This document shows, one piece after another, positions 50,519 through 60,927 of a stretch of DNA of 64,000 nucleotides. This stretch comes from Oscillospiraceae bacterium. GTDB taxonomy: Bacteria; Bacillota; Clostridia; Oscillospirales; Ruminococcaceae. The stretch is from assembly GCA_009780025.1 (NCBI GenBank), contig WRAV01000004.1:1-64000 (forward strand). The letters are read 5' to 3'. The notes below the pieces were generated by a model that made no database searches, was not told the DNA's origin, and saw only the letters and a list, made by a program, of their open reading frames with translations. Within the stretch, counting starts at the first letter, position 1. Every line of letters begins with the position of its first letter. A program made the position numbers and the translations under genes.

Positions 50519-50576
50519 GAGAATTCCTCCGGTTTTATATTTTTTGTCAATATTATTTTTCAAGGTGGTAATCGCT

Positions 50577-51413
50577 ATGAGCTTGTCAACACGCATCGAA
50601 GAGTCTGCCGCGTACATCCAATCCAAGCTGGGCGGACTGCTGCCAACGGTTGGGCTGATCCTGGGCAGCGGTCTGGGCGCTTACGCCGACGACTTGGAGG
50701 ACACGGTCCAAATACCCTACGCGGAGGTACCCGGGTTCCTCGTCACCACAGCCCCGGGGCATCGCGGGCAATTAGTCGCAGGCCGGCGTGCGGGGGTGGG
50801 CGTGCTCGCCATGCAGGGTCGCTCCCACTTTTATGAGGGCTACGGCCAAGGTGAGATCACCTTGCCTGTCCGGGTGATGAAGAAGCTTGGCATCGACACT
50901 ATCATCATAACCAATGCAGCCGGCGGCGTCAATGAAGTCTTCACTGAGGGAGCTTTGATGCTGATAAGCGACCACATCAATTTCTCGGGCAGCAATCCGC
51001 TTATCGGCCCAAATCTAGAAGACTTCGGCACCCGGTTCCCGGCTATGACAAAGGTCTATGATGCCACCCTGCGACGCCGCGTACTGGATATGACTAGAGA
51101 CGAAGGCATTCAGCTACATGAGGGCGTGTACATGATGTTCTCCGGCCCGGGCTACGAGACGCCGGCCGAGATTCGATTTGCCCGAACTATAGGCGCTGAC
51201 GCCGTCGGTATGTCCACCGTGCCCGAGGTCATTGTAGCGGCCCACGCCGAGATGCGGGTTCTAGGAATCTCCTGCATAACCAACATGGCCGCGGGAATGC
51301 GGGATGAGCACCTGAGCCACAGCGAGGTGGAGGACGTGGCAAAACGCACCCACCTCACCTTTGTCCGCGTGCTGGATTTGGCTCTTGCAGCCATAAAGGA
51401 GGAATCGCGATGA
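50577..51413 (+). CDS. punA: Purine nucleoside phosphorylase
   Basis: GLILGSGLGAYAD, GRSHFYEGY, TNAAGGVN; start ATG 50577. Confidence 0.94.
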   Translation: MSLSTRIEESAAYIQSKLGGLLPTVGLILGSGLGAYADDLEDTVQIPYAEVPGFLVTTAPGHRGQLVAGRRAGVGVLAMQGRSHFYEGYGQGEITLPVRVMKKLGIDTIIITNAAGGVNEVFTEGALMLISDHINFSGSNPLIGPNLEDFGTRFPAMTKVYDATLRRRVLDMTRDEGIQLHEGVYMMFSGPGYETPAEIRFARTIGADAVGMSTVPEVIVAAHAEMRVLGISCITNMAAGMRDEHLSHSEVEDVAKRTHLTFVRVLDLALAAIKEESR

Positions 51414-52147
51414 AACCATTATACCACATCGGCTTTGGCGATGAACATGGCGCAAAGACCGCTATCCTACCCGGAGACCCCGGCCGGGTAGAAAATATTG
51501 CGCAGTATCTCGATAACCCTCGCTTCTTCCACCAAAACCGGGAGTATACCACCTGGCTGGGTGAGCTCGGGGGCCAAACTGTTATGGTCATCTCCACCGG
51601 CATGGGTGGCCCCTCCACCGCTATCTGCGTGGAAGAGCTCTTCATGACCGGCGTGCGCACCTTCATCCGGGTGGGGACCTGCGGCGGCATGGCCGAGCAA
51701 GTAGTCGGCGGCGACGTAGTCATCGCAACAGGAGCCATCCGACAGGACGGCACAAGCAAAGAGTACGTCCCAATCGAATTCCCCGCGGTGGCCGACCTTG
51801 AGGTCACCAACGCGCTTGTACAGGGCGCCAAAAATCTCGGCCTAAACTGGCATGCCGGTATCGTGCAGTGCAAAGACTCGTTCTACGGCCAGCACTCGCC
51901 CGGCCGTATGCCAATCGGCTACGAGCTTGAGGATAAGTGGCGGGCCTGGGTTGCCGCCGGTTGCCTGGCCTCCGAGATGGAGAGCGCGGCCCTGTATATA
52001 GTCTGCCAGACATTGGGCGCCCGCGCGGGCTGCATCCTAAATGTGGTCTGGAACCAAGAGCGCGCCGCCCGCGGCCTCTCTAACCCTGAGTGCCACGACA
52101 CTTCAGCCGCGATCCGCGCCGCGATAGAGGCAGTGCGGCTACTATAA
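51410..52147 (+). CDS. Uridine phosphorylase-like nucleoside phosphorylase
   Basis: AILPGDPGRVENIA, STGMGGPSTAI, RVGTCGG, SEMESAALYIV. Confidence 0.9.
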   Translation: MKPLYHIGFGDEHGAKTAILPGDPGRVENIAQYLDNPRFFHQNREYTTWLGELGGQTVMVISTGMGGPSTAICVEELFMTGVRTFIRVGTCGGMAEQVVGGDVVIATGAIRQDGTSKEYVPIEFPAVADLEVTNALVQGAKNLGLNWHAGIVQCKDSFYGQHSPGRMPIGYELEDKWRAWVAAGCLASEMESAALYIVCQTLGARAGCILNVVWNQERAARGLSNPECHDTSAAIRAAIEAVRLL

Positions 52148-52275
52148 CGGAACAGCTCTCAAATCGTTCCGCATTTTATCTATAGCAACTTAAGTACTTT
52201 ATATTTTGAAACAAGACATACTGTTGTCGCATTTGGCGTGATATACTAATCAAAAACTAGAAAGGTCGTTGAAAA

Positions 52276-52722
52276 ATGAGTCAAGATATTATCAAAAGAG
52301 CGAGCGAACTCATCAACTCGAAAGCAGAGTATAGAACCGGTGACATGGAAGGTTACGCCGCACTTTCCCTTATCGACGATAACGGCTACCCCTCCGCCAC
52401 CACGTTTTGCATTACAAAAGCCGACGGCATAAATTGGCTGACGTTTAATACGGCTACCGACAGACCGTATGCTCAGCGCATCAGCAAAAACAACAAAGCC
52501 TGCGTATGTATCAATTCCGGCGCATACACAATAAATCTTGTCGGCACAGCCGAGGCGCGTACCGACATGGAAACCAAAAAAGAAAATTGGCTTCCCATTT
52601 TTGACGGCGGACCACATTGGAGCGGAGTGGACGACCCAACACTATTAATTTTACGCTTCACAACTCAGCGCTACACCATAACTTTCGCAGACGACGGCAG
52701 TTATGCAGCGGGTAACTTGTAA
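52276..52722 (+). CDS. Pyridoxamine 5'-phosphate oxidase-like flavin-binding protein
   Basis: PNPOx-like split-barrel pattern (YAALSLIDDNGYPSATTFCITKADG). Confidence 0.75.
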   Translation: MSQDIIKRASELINSKAEYRTGDMEGYAALSLIDDNGYPSATTFCITKADGINWLTFNTATDRPYAQRISKNNKACVCINSGAYTINLVGTAEARTDMETKKENWLPIFDGGPHWSGVDDPTLLILRFTTQRYTITFADDGSYAAGNL

Positions 52723-52750
52723 ATCTCACATTTACACAAGGAGACAGATT

Positions 52751-53146
52751 ATGCTTATACCAACAATTTCTTTTCAGGGAAGATGCGATGAAGCTATCAC
52801 ATTTTACAAAGAAGCACTCGGGGCTCAGGTGAAAGACGTGGCGTATTACAAAGATGCGCCGAAGGAATTTGTTATGGACGTGCCGCCGAACTTTGTAATG
52901 CACTCAGAAGTGCTGGTGTTCGGAGCCGTCATTACCATGACCGACGGTGCAACAACGCCGATAACAGGTGACTATTTTTCTCTTATGCTGATGCTCGACA
53001 CCGCTGAAAGTGTAACTGCTGCCTTCAATAAACTTGCAGACGGCGGAGCAGTTATTACACCTCTTGCCCAACAATTTTGGGCGACATTATGCGGCGATGT
53101 GCAAGATCGATTCGGGATTCACTGGCATATTTGCACACAGGAATAA
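52751..53146 (+). CDS. VOC/PhnB-like protein
   Basis: PTISFQGRCDEAITFYKEALGAQV glyoxalase-superfamily pattern. Confidence 0.85.
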   Translation: MLIPTISFQGRCDEAITFYKEALGAQVKDVAYYKDAPKEFVMDVPPNFVMHSEVLVFGAVITMTDGATTPITGDYFSLMLMLDTAESVTAAFNKLADGGAVITPLAQQFWATLCGDVQDRFGIHWHICTQE

Positions 53147-53217
53147 ACAAAGCGCGAAATCTGCCCCACAAAAGAAACGATGTAGCACGCGCTACACCGT
53201 CTCTTTTTGCTTTCACG

Positions 53218-55815
53218 TTACTTTTTGCGGTAATAGGTGCCTTCCATCGGCAGCTTTGTGCGCAGCACACCGTCCAGTTTGTAGTACGCGCCCTGTACCG
53301 CCGGGGCAGTGGGTATAGTGGCCAGCTCGCCCAGCCCCTTAGCGCCGTAGGCAGCCGGCAGCGCGCCGCCTTCCCGCTGGACAAAGATTACATCCATCTG
53401 CGGTGTCTCGGGCGCGCGGAAAAGTCCCAGTGTACCAAACTTCGCCTGCGGGTAACCACCCTCCAGCGGGTAGTTCTCAGTAAGCGCATAGCCCAGTCCC
53501 ATCAATATGCCACCCTCAACCTGCCCTTCGGCAGCTTTGGGGTTGACAAGTGTACCCGCGTCATACGCAGCTGTTACTCGGGTCATCTTGCCCACCTCGT
53601 CCAGCTCTACCACTTGCACCGCGTAGCTGTAGGCCACGTGGCTGACCGGGTTGGGTTTGTCGCATCCCATTGGGTCGGTGGGCGGACCAAACTCGCCGTA
53701 GAACTCGCGACCCTCCAGCGCTTTCAGCGCCTCTTCCAGCGTTTTTCCGGATGCGCAAACTTTGTCCAGTTCGTCGCGCAGGGCCTTGGCCGTTACCACT
53801 GCCGCCTCGCCGGTAAACGTCGTCTGGCGGGAAGCAGTTGTAGTACCCGAATTCGGTGCCCGCGCGGTATCTGGCGGCTCTATAACCAACAGGCTAGGAG
53901 AAACACCCAGCGTCTCGCAGACCATTTGGGTGAGTATAGTAATCATACCCTGCCCTATGCAGGCGGCGCTTGAGCGAACATGTATTTTGCCGGCTTCAAC
54001 CGAGATGATGCACCGCGAAACATCCGGCACACCTACACCCAAACCCGCGTTCTTAAAACTGCTTGCAATCCCAGCGCAGGGCGCGTTCTCGTAAAGGTCT
54101 TTGACAGCCAGCAGACACTCCACCATAGCGGTAGACTCATCAGCTATCTGGCCGTTTGGCAACACTTGCCCCGGTCGAATCGCGTTGCGGTAGCGAATCT
54201 CCCACGGTGAAATTCCCACCATCTCGGCCAGCAAGTTGAGATTGCTCTCCATACAAAGGGCCGACTGCGGCACCCCAAACCCACGGAAAGCGCCGCCAGG
54301 CGGGTTGTTGGTGTATGCGGCAATTCCCACCACATCTATATCCTGAAAGTTGTAGGGTCCGCCTGCGTGGGTACAGGCACGCTGCAACACCGGGCCACCA
54401 AGGCTTGCGTACGCCCCCGCGTCCGAGATAATCTCGGCTTTTACGCCGGTTATCCGCCCATTTTCGTCACATGCGGTGGTAAAGTCAATTTCCATAGCGT
54501 GGCGCTTAGGGTGTATCGCAATGCTCTCGGCCCTTGAGAGTTTGACTTTGACCGGCTTCTTGCAGAGCCAGGCAGCCAATGCTGCGTGGTGCTGTACGCT
54601 CATATCTTCCTTACCACCGAAGCCGCCGCCCACCAACATACCGCGAACACGAATCTTTTCGGGGGCAATACCCAGCATTCTGCTGCACTCCCGGCGCTCA
54701 TCATATATTCCCTGGCCACCGGAGTAGATCATAAGACCGTCCTCGCCGTCCGGCATAGCTATAGCGCATTCCGGCTCCATAAATGCGTGCTCTGTGAAGG
54801 GCATTGAGTAATGCCTTGTCACCACGTGCTTCGAACGTGCAATTGCCGCGTCAGCGTCACCGCGCTTAATCTCCTGGCGGCTGAGCAGGTTGCCCTTCTC
54901 ATGGAGCTGCGGCGCACCCTCGGCCAGGGACTGTGCCGGCGAGGTGATGGGCTCAAGCTCCTCATACTGTACGTCGATAAGCGACACCAGCTCGTCCAGA
55001 GTATCCTTGGATTTGCATACGGCAATGGCCACAGCATCACCCACATAGCGGGTGATGTCGCCCACAGCAATCAGTGTATCCCAGTCAGATATAAACTCCA
55101 GGTGGCCGATTTTGTTCTTGCCTGGAATATCCGCCGCAGTTATTACCTTGATGCAGTCGGGGTGCTTTTCAGCCTCAGAGGCGCCAATGCTTAGCACGCG
55201 CGCGCGTGGGTATTTCGAGCGCAGCGCCTTTGCGTAGACCATGCCCTCCACCACCATATCGTCGGCATACAGCCCGGTACCCAGAGTCTTTTCCTCGGCG
55301 TCCAGCCGGTGGAAGTCTTCGCCCAGCTTGGCTGTGAACTCATGCTTCGGAATAGGCTTATCCTCGCGCAAAAACTCGGCCGCCAGCAAAATCGCATCCT
55401 CGATCTTTATATAGCCGGTACACCGGCAGATGTTTGCGCGTATCGCTTTCTTTACCTCATCGCGGGTGGGCATCTGGTTTTGGTCGAGCAGCGCCTTTGC
55501 GCTTATAACCATACCGGGGATGCAAAAGCCGCACTGCACAGCGCCAGTCACCGCGAAGGTGTAAGCGTACACCTCCCGCTCGCGCGGGGAAAGACCTTCA
55601 ACCGTCAGAAGGTGCTTCCCGGCTGTTTTGGCCATGGTAGGAATGCACGCCCGGGTAGCCTTGCCGTCCACCAATACCATGCAGCTGCCGCAAGCGCCCT
55701 CGCTGCAGCCTTCTTTCACGGAGGTCAAGCGCAAGTCATCCCGCAAAAAGGAGATCAGTTTTTTATCACCCTGTTGGGAAGATACGTTCTTCCCGTTTAC
55801 AGTCAATGAATGCAT
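53218..55815 (-). CDS. Fused [2Fe-2S]-molybdopterin xanthine dehydrogenase-type oxidoreductase (Se-dependent XDH-like)
   Basis: N-terminal CSEGACGSC and CGFCIPG/CRCTGY Fe-S motifs fused to a CoxL/XdhA-type Mo-binding domain (GGGFGGKED, GGAFRGFG). Confidence 0.9.
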   Translation of the reverse strand: MHSLTVNGKNVSSQQGDKKLISFLRDDLRLTSVKEGCSEGACGSCMVLVDGKATRACIPTMAKTAGKHLLTVEGLSPREREVYAYTFAVTGAVQCGFCIPGMVISAKALLDQNQMPTRDEVKKAIRANICRCTGYIKIEDAILLAAEFLREDKPIPKHEFTAKLGEDFHRLDAEEKTLGTGLYADDMVVEGMVYAKALRSKYPRARVLSIGASEAEKHPDCIKVITAADIPGKNKIGHLEFISDWDTLIAVGDITRYVGDAVAIAVCKSKDTLDELVSLIDVQYEELEPITSPAQSLAEGAPQLHEKGNLLSRQEIKRGDADAAIARSKHVVTRHYSMPFTEHAFMEPECAIAMPDGEDGLMIYSGGQGIYDERRECSRMLGIAPEKIRVRGMLVGGGFGGKEDMSVQHHAALAAWLCKKPVKVKLSRAESIAIHPKRHAMEIDFTTACDENGRITGVKAEIISDAGAYASLGGPVLQRACTHAGGPYNFQDIDVVGIAAYTNNPPGGAFRGFGVPQSALCMESNLNLLAEMVGISPWEIRYRNAIRPGQVLPNGQIADESTAMVECLLAVKDLYENAPCAGIASSFKNAGLGVGVPDVSRCIISVEAGKIHVRSSAACIGQGMITILTQMVCETLGVSPSLLVIEPPDTARAPNSGTTTASRQTTFTGEAAVVTAKALRDELDKVCASGKTLEEALKALEGREFYGEFGPPTDPMGCDKPNPVSHVAYSYAVQVVELDEVGKMTRVTAAYDAGTLVNPKAAEGQVEGGILMGLGYALTENYPLEGGYPQAKFGTLGLFRAPETPQMDVIFVQREGGALPAAYGAKGLGELATIPTAPAVQGAYYKLDGVLRTKLPMEGTYYRKK

Positions 55816-55916
55816 AGTTTTTCTCCTTAGTTATAACATTGGGAGGCCGCAATGGCCTCCCAATGTCTTGTTGTTCTCACCGGCTAAGCTACCGGTGTAA
55901 GTTTATCGGTATGCGT

Positions 55917-57368
55917 TTAAACGTACTCGATTTGCTCTTTGCCTGCACTCGCTTTGACTTTCGCAAAATCTTCCTTGGACATAAAGAGCAGGTTGACAAG
56001 GATCGCGACAACAGACATCAGAAGCACACGGTCACTAAAGATAAACTGCATCCAGCTGGGGAAGCTGCTGATGAGAGCGGCGTTTCCAGGAGGTGCAAAG
56101 CCAAGACCGATTGCAAATGTGATACAGAGCTGAGAGATCTTCTTGGGTGGGAATCCGTCCTTAGCAATCAGAACGATAGCGTTTGTCATGATGAAGGCAA
56201 ATACTGCAAGGATACCACCGCCTATAACAGCTGGAGGCATGGTCGCAAATACAGCGGCAACCGGCGGGAAGAGGCTTGCCAAAATCAGGGTGAACGCAGT
56301 GAGAGCAACTACCCACTTGCTGATAACTTTGGTGTACGCAACCAGCGCGGAGTTCTGGCCAAACTCAGTGTTGGGCAGACCATTGAATATCAAGGTGATA
56401 ATTGAGCCAACACCATCAGCAAAGAGCGCACCTGAAGTTTCTTTGTTGGTGGCCATTCTGCCCATCGACTGGGATGTGATGGTGTGGGTGTAGCCGATTG
56501 TCGCAAGAGCCGATACGATGTACACCGCCAAGAACATACCAATAGCCCACGGGTAGAATACCGGCCCGATAGCAAGCGGTCTCGGAACTTCGAATATCGC
56601 GGCTTGTGTTATTGGGTAGAAGTCAACAATACCGGCAGCAATGGACATGCCGTAACCGACCGCCATAGCAAACAGTACCGACGCAAGCTTCCATATGCCT
56701 TTGCCAAAGCGCTGCAGGAGTATGTAAATAAGAAATACGGTACCGGCAATCAACATATTTTGCGCCGAGCCAAAGTATGGGTTGGTCGCCGGGCTGCCGC
56801 CGCCAAAGTTATTGGTACCGACAGTCAAGAGAGATATACCAAGCGAGAGAAGAACCGCACCCAAAACAACCGGCGGAAGGAAGGGCTTCACGTACTTATA
56901 GCACCCGCCAAATACAATCTCGATAAGGGCGGCTACCATAAGACCGCCGACCACGACGCCTATGGGGTTGGGGTGTCCCATATTAACAGCCGTTATGGCA
57001 ACCGCTGTCATCGGGGGCACGAAGGTCATTGACGTACCCATAACGATAGGCAAGTTGGCACCTATCATCCAGTTTTTGCCAAGACGTATGGGGTAACAGT
57101 TGAGCAGCGTCGCGATACCCGCGCCAATCATTGCACCTTGCAGCATGATAATTCTCTGGCCCAGCGTCGCTTCGGCAACAGCTGTTATCAGCATTATCGG
57201 CACAAGGTTACTGGCGTACATGGCGAGCAAATGCTGGAGCGCCACCGGGTAGGCAAGGCTAAGCTTTGGGCGGGCCTCCAGTATATGCATCTTCGCAGTT
57301 TCTTCGTCCATTGTCGAAAAGTCGACCGTCGCGCGGGTCAGGGTCTTTTCTTCTGTCGGGTTGCTCAT
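55917..57368 (-). CDS. NCS2-family uracil/xanthine permease
   Basis: Polytopic; LAYPVALQHLLAMYASNLVP, GLPNTEFGQN. Confidence 0.92.
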   Translation of the reverse strand: MSNPTEEKTLTRATVDFSTMDEETAKMHILEARPKLSLAYPVALQHLLAMYASNLVPIMLITAVAEATLGQRIIMLQGAMIGAGIATLLNCYPIRLGKNWMIGANLPIVMGTSMTFVPPMTAVAITAVNMGHPNPIGVVVGGLMVAALIEIVFGGCYKYVKPFLPPVVLGAVLLSLGISLLTVGTNNFGGGSPATNPYFGSAQNMLIAGTVFLIYILLQRFGKGIWKLASVLFAMAVGYGMSIAAGIVDFYPITQAAIFEVPRPLAIGPVFYPWAIGMFLAVYIVSALATIGYTHTITSQSMGRMATNKETSGALFADGVGSIITLIFNGLPNTEFGQNSALVAYTKVISKWVVALTAFTLILASLFPPVAAVFATMPPAVIGGGILAVFAFIMTNAIVLIAKDGFPPKKISQLCITFAIGLGFAPPGNAALISSFPSWMQFIFSDRVLLMSVVAILVNLLFMSKEDFAKVKASAGKEQIEYV

Positions 57369-57434
57369 TGTGTAATTCCCTCCTAAATGTTATTTTGCAC
57401 TACACACCTATTGCGTCGCGAGTCTCAAAAACTA

Positions 57435-57584
57435 TATTCAATACTCGAACCGCCCCAGGCCCGGCGATTTTTTCGCTATGCTGCGTCAATTTTTCTTGGA
57501 ATCCACAAAGGATTCCTGCAAAAAAATTTCCTTGACTAGCAAAAAAATCGCTTCGGCTCATGGGCAATCCTCGTTATTGAATAC
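57435..57584. repeat. Long inverted repeat between permease gene and ygeW
   Basis: TATTCAATA...TATTGAATA outer arms and GCGATTTTTTCGCTA/TAGCAAAAAAATCGC, GGAATCC/GGATTCC inner arms. Confidence 0.85.
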
Positions 57585-57588
57585 AGGT

Positions 57589-58779
57589 TTATTTCAAGAA
57601 CCGCGGTTTGGCAGATTTTGCAAGCTCGGCAAGTATTTTGCTGGGGTCTTTGCACTTGGCGAGGAACATCATGGCCGCGATGATGTATGGCTTGTAGCCG
57701 GCCTCTTTGTAGAGCGGCTCGCGGTAGCGGTCAAAAACGCTGGCGCAAACTTCGCCCTGCTCACAGCTAACACCGGTGATGTCGGCAGGCAGGCAGTGCA
57801 TGTAGAGAGCCTTGCCGCCCTTGGTCAACTTCATCATCTCTTCGGTGCATTCCCAGTCTTTGTGCTTTGCGTTCTGGGTAAGCAGCTCTTTTTCGAGGGC
57901 CTTTATGCCGTCGTTGTCGCCGTTTCCGTAAAGTACAGTGCGCTTTTCCATAGCCGCATAGGGCGCCCAGCTCTTAGGATAAACTATGTCCGCGTCTTTG
58001 AACGCCTCTGCCATAGAGTTGGTCTTTACAAACTTGGTGCCGTTCTTGGCTGCGTTGGCCGCAGCTACCTTTTCAACATCGCTCATAATCTCGTAGCCTT
58101 CGGGATGAGCAAGGCTTACATCCATGCCGAAGCGGCTCATCAAACCGACCACGCCCTGGGGCACGGAAAGCGGCTTGCCGTAAGAGGGAGAGTACGCCCA
58201 TGTCATGGCAATCTTCTTGCCCTTGAGGTTCTCAACGCCACCAAAGTGGTGGATGATGTGCAGCATATCGGCCATCGACTGTGTGGGGTGATCGATGTCG
58301 CATTGCAGGTTGACGAGAGTCGGGCGCTGCTCGAGCACGCCGTTCTTGTAGCCTTGCTCCACCGACTGGGCAACTTCACGCATGTAGGTGTTGCCCTTGC
58401 CTATGTACATGTCGTCGCGAATACCAATAACGTCGGCCATAAAGGAGATCATGTTAGCAGTCTCGCGGACAGTCTCGCCATGGGCGATCTGGCTTTTGCC
58501 TTCGTCCAAGTCTTGCAGCGCAAGGCCGAGGAGGTTGGCAGCTGAGCCGAAAGAGAACCTTGTGCGAGTGGAATTGTCGCGGAAAAGGGAAACCGCCAGC
58601 CCACTGTCAAAGATTTTGGCGGAAACGTTGTTCTCACGCAGCTCCCGTAGTGCGTCTGCAACGGTAAAGACAGCGTCGATCTCATCGTCGGTCTTCTCCC
58701 AAGTCAGCAAGAAGTCGTTCTCGAACATGTCGCCAAACTTTAGTGCGTCCAGTCTTTTTGTGAATTGTTCGATGTTCAT
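57589..58779 (-). CDS. ygeW: YgeW-type carbamoyltransferase-family protein
   Basis: Carbamoyltransferase pattern (RDNSTRTRFSFGSAANLLG; DIDHPTQSMADMLHI; MHCLPADITG); start ATG 58779. Confidence 0.9.
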   Translation of the reverse strand: MNIEQFTKRLDALKFGDMFENDFLLTWEKTDDEIDAVFTVADALRELRENNVSAKIFDSGLAVSLFRDNSTRTRFSFGSAANLLGLALQDLDEGKSQIAHGETVRETANMISFMADVIGIRDDMYIGKGNTYMREVAQSVEQGYKNGVLEQRPTLVNLQCDIDHPTQSMADMLHIIHHFGGVENLKGKKIAMTWAYSPSYGKPLSVPQGVVGLMSRFGMDVSLAHPEGYEIMSDVEKVAAANAAKNGTKFVKTNSMAEAFKDADIVYPKSWAPYAAMEKRTVLYGNGDNDGIKALEKELLTQNAKHKDWECTEEMMKLTKGGKALYMHCLPADITGVSCEQGEVCASVFDRYREPLYKEAGYKPYIIAAMMFLAKCKDPSKILAELAKSAKPRFLK

Positions 58780-58804
58780 GCTAAAATTCCTTCCCTTCGC
58801 AAAG

Positions 58805-60124
58805 TTATTTGTTGTCGCGGGTGTATATAGTGGGCAGCGCGGCATACACTGCTGCGCTAGTCACTAGGTCTTGCTTCCAGGTTTTCTCGTCAGGAGCGTG
58901 CGCTTGAGCTTCGGCACCGGGGCCAAAGCCTATGCAGGGGATGCCGTTGCGCCCCATTATTGTAACACCGTTTGTCGAAAATGTCCACTTGTCTGTCAGC
59001 GGGCGGGCCTTGCGGGGCGCGTCTGTCTCGCCCGGGCCAAAGCGCTCGTTACCGTACAGACTTGTGTAGGTTTCCTGCATAGCGCGAGTGACAGGATGGT
59101 CTTCTGGGATAACCCAAGTCGGGAAGTAGCACTCGATAGGGTACTCAAGGCCTGTGTACGCCGGGCGGCTGTACTCGTACATCGAAACCTTTACATCATC
59201 GCCGTATTTTTGCACCGCTGGCAGCGCACGAATCTCGTCGAGGCAGCTCTCCCATGTTTCACCTGCGGTCATTCTGCGGTCAAGAGATACCGAGCAGGAA
59301 TCGGCCACGGCGCAGCGGCTGGGCGAAGTGAAGAAAATCTCGCTGGCGGTTATGGTTCCCTGGCTAAGGAAGCGAGCTTCCTTCCACTCGGGGTTGAACT
59401 TCTCGTCCAGCATTTTGGCAAGGCCTTTGATTGCGGTGCTCTCGCCGGCGCCATTGTTGTTGAGCGAGCGAACATCCTGGAGTATATCGGCCATTTTGTA
59501 AATAGCGTTATCTCCGCGATATGGCGCCGACCCGTGGCAGGATACGCCCCTCACGTCTACGCGGATTTCCATTCGCCCGCGCTGACCGCGATAGATGCCG
59601 CCGTCGGTGGGCTCGGTGATTACGCAGAAGTCCGGCTTTACGCCGTGCTCTTTGATTATGTACTGCCAGCACAAACCGTCGCAGTCTTCTTCCTGAACAG
59701 TAGCGGTTACCACAACCCTGTACTTGTCGGTGAGTAGGCCCAGGTCCTTCATAATCTTAGCGCCGTAAACCGCGGAAACAATCCCGCCCTCTTGGTCGGA
59801 AACGCCGCGACCACCGATTTCGGTCTCGTTCTCGTAGCCTTCGTAGGGGTCGAAGGTCCAGTTGCTCAGGTTGCCTACGCCCACGGTGTCAATATGACCG
59901 TCATAGGCTATGAGGGTTTTGCCGGTGCCCATAAAGCCCAGCAGGTTGCCCATTCCGTCGATCTCCACTTTGTCGTAGCCGAGGTCGCGCATCTCTTGGG
60001 CCACGCGGTCAATCTTTGCCTTCTCGTCGCAGCTCTCGCCCGGGAACTTAATCATGTCCCGCAAAAGCTTGGTCATCGCCGCCTCGTATCCCTGTGCGGC
60101 CTCTTTGATTTTCGCGAAATCCAT
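58805..60124 (-). CDS. ygeY: YgeY-family M20-type peptidase/hydrolase
   Basis: M20 motifs [31 protein letters not shown]; next to ygeW/ygeX. Confidence 0.9.
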   Translation of the reverse strand: MDFAKIKEAAQGYEAAMTKLLRDMIKFPGESCDEKAKIDRVAQEMRDLGYDKVEIDGMGNLLGFMGTGKTLIAYDGHIDTVGVGNLSNWTFDPYEGYENETEIGGRGVSDQEGGIVSAVYGAKIMKDLGLLTDKYRVVVTATVQEEDCDGLCWQYIIKEHGVKPDFCVITEPTDGGIYRGQRGRMEIRVDVRGVSCHGSAPYRGDNAIYKMADILQDVRSLNNNGAGESTAIKGLAKMLDEKFNPEWKEARFLSQGTITASEIFFTSPSRCAVADSCSVSLDRRMTAGETWESCLDEIRALPAVQKYGDDVKVSMYEYSRPAYTGLEYPIECYFPTWVIPEDHPVTRAMQETYTSLYGNERFGPGETDAPRKARPLTDKWTFSTNGVTIMGRNGIPCIGFGPGAEAQAHAPDEKTWKQDLVTSAAVYAALPTIYTRDNK

Positions 60125-60152
60125 AAGTACTCATTCCTTTCTGAATAATTAT

Positions 60153-60803
60153 CTATTTTCCGGTTGGTTCACTGTCCAAATAGTTGTAAAGAGTATACTT
60201 GGAGATATCGTAGTACTTGGTCACCCTATCCCCCGCCTTCTTTACAAGGAAGGCGCCCTTTTGGTCTAGGTAGTGCACCGCTCTTACTTTGTCTTCCTTG
60301 CTCATTAGCGCAACAGGCTTTTTGCCCACATACTCCCACGACTCCTCGAGCAGCTGGTCAAGAAGGTCGTTCACGTTCGGGGTGATAGTGCTTACCTCGC
60401 GATCTTTTTTATCCTGCTCAGCCGTGATGAACTGCCCGAGCACCGAAAACGTGTGAGAAAACTGGGTGATGTCATAATTTATGCCGAGCAGCGCTATCAC
60501 TTCACCCTGTGGGTCCTTTACGTAGATAGATGATGACTTTAGCAGTCTGCCATCCGGGGTACGGGTTAGATAGCTTAGGGCGTCTTGAACTCCCGCTTTG
60601 TCTTTAAGTGCACTTAGCACTATTTCGCTCGCGTCATCGCCTACTTTGCGTTTGGTCACATGCCCGTTTTCAATCGCTATAATTGTCTGCTCGTAGCCCT
60701 TTGTCAGGTCGTGCACCGCCACCTCACAGTCAGACCCAAACTGCGCGGCCAAAGCTTTGGCAACCTGCGCAAGCAATTTTTTAACGTAGTCTGCGTCAGG
60801 CAT
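60153..60803 (-). CDS. YheO/DauR-like PAS-HTH transcriptional regulator
   Basis: YheO-type domain (FGSDCEVAVHDLTKGYEQTIIAIENGHVTKRKVGD) and C-terminal HTH (DQKGAFLVKKAGDRVTKYYDISKYTLYNYL). Confidence 0.85.
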   Translation of the reverse strand: MPDADYVKKLLAQVAKALAAQFGSDCEVAVHDLTKGYEQTIIAIENGHVTKRKVGDDASEIVLSALKDKAGVQDALSYLTRTPDGRLLKSSSIYVKDPQGEVIALLGINYDITQFSHTFSVLGQFITAEQDKKDREVSTITPNVNDLLDQLLEESWEYVGKKPVALMSKEDKVRAVHYLDQKGAFLVKKAGDRVTKYYDISKYTLYNYLDSEPTGK

Positions 60804-60927
60804 TTTCTTTTCCTCTTTTGCACTCTGGTTCGAGGTAGGGACACCATAATGGGCCAGAAGGTTAGTGCAGAAAGTCATCGCATCTACTTCCCCGTTCTCC
60901 AAACGCTCTTCTCCATCGCGCGCCCTC

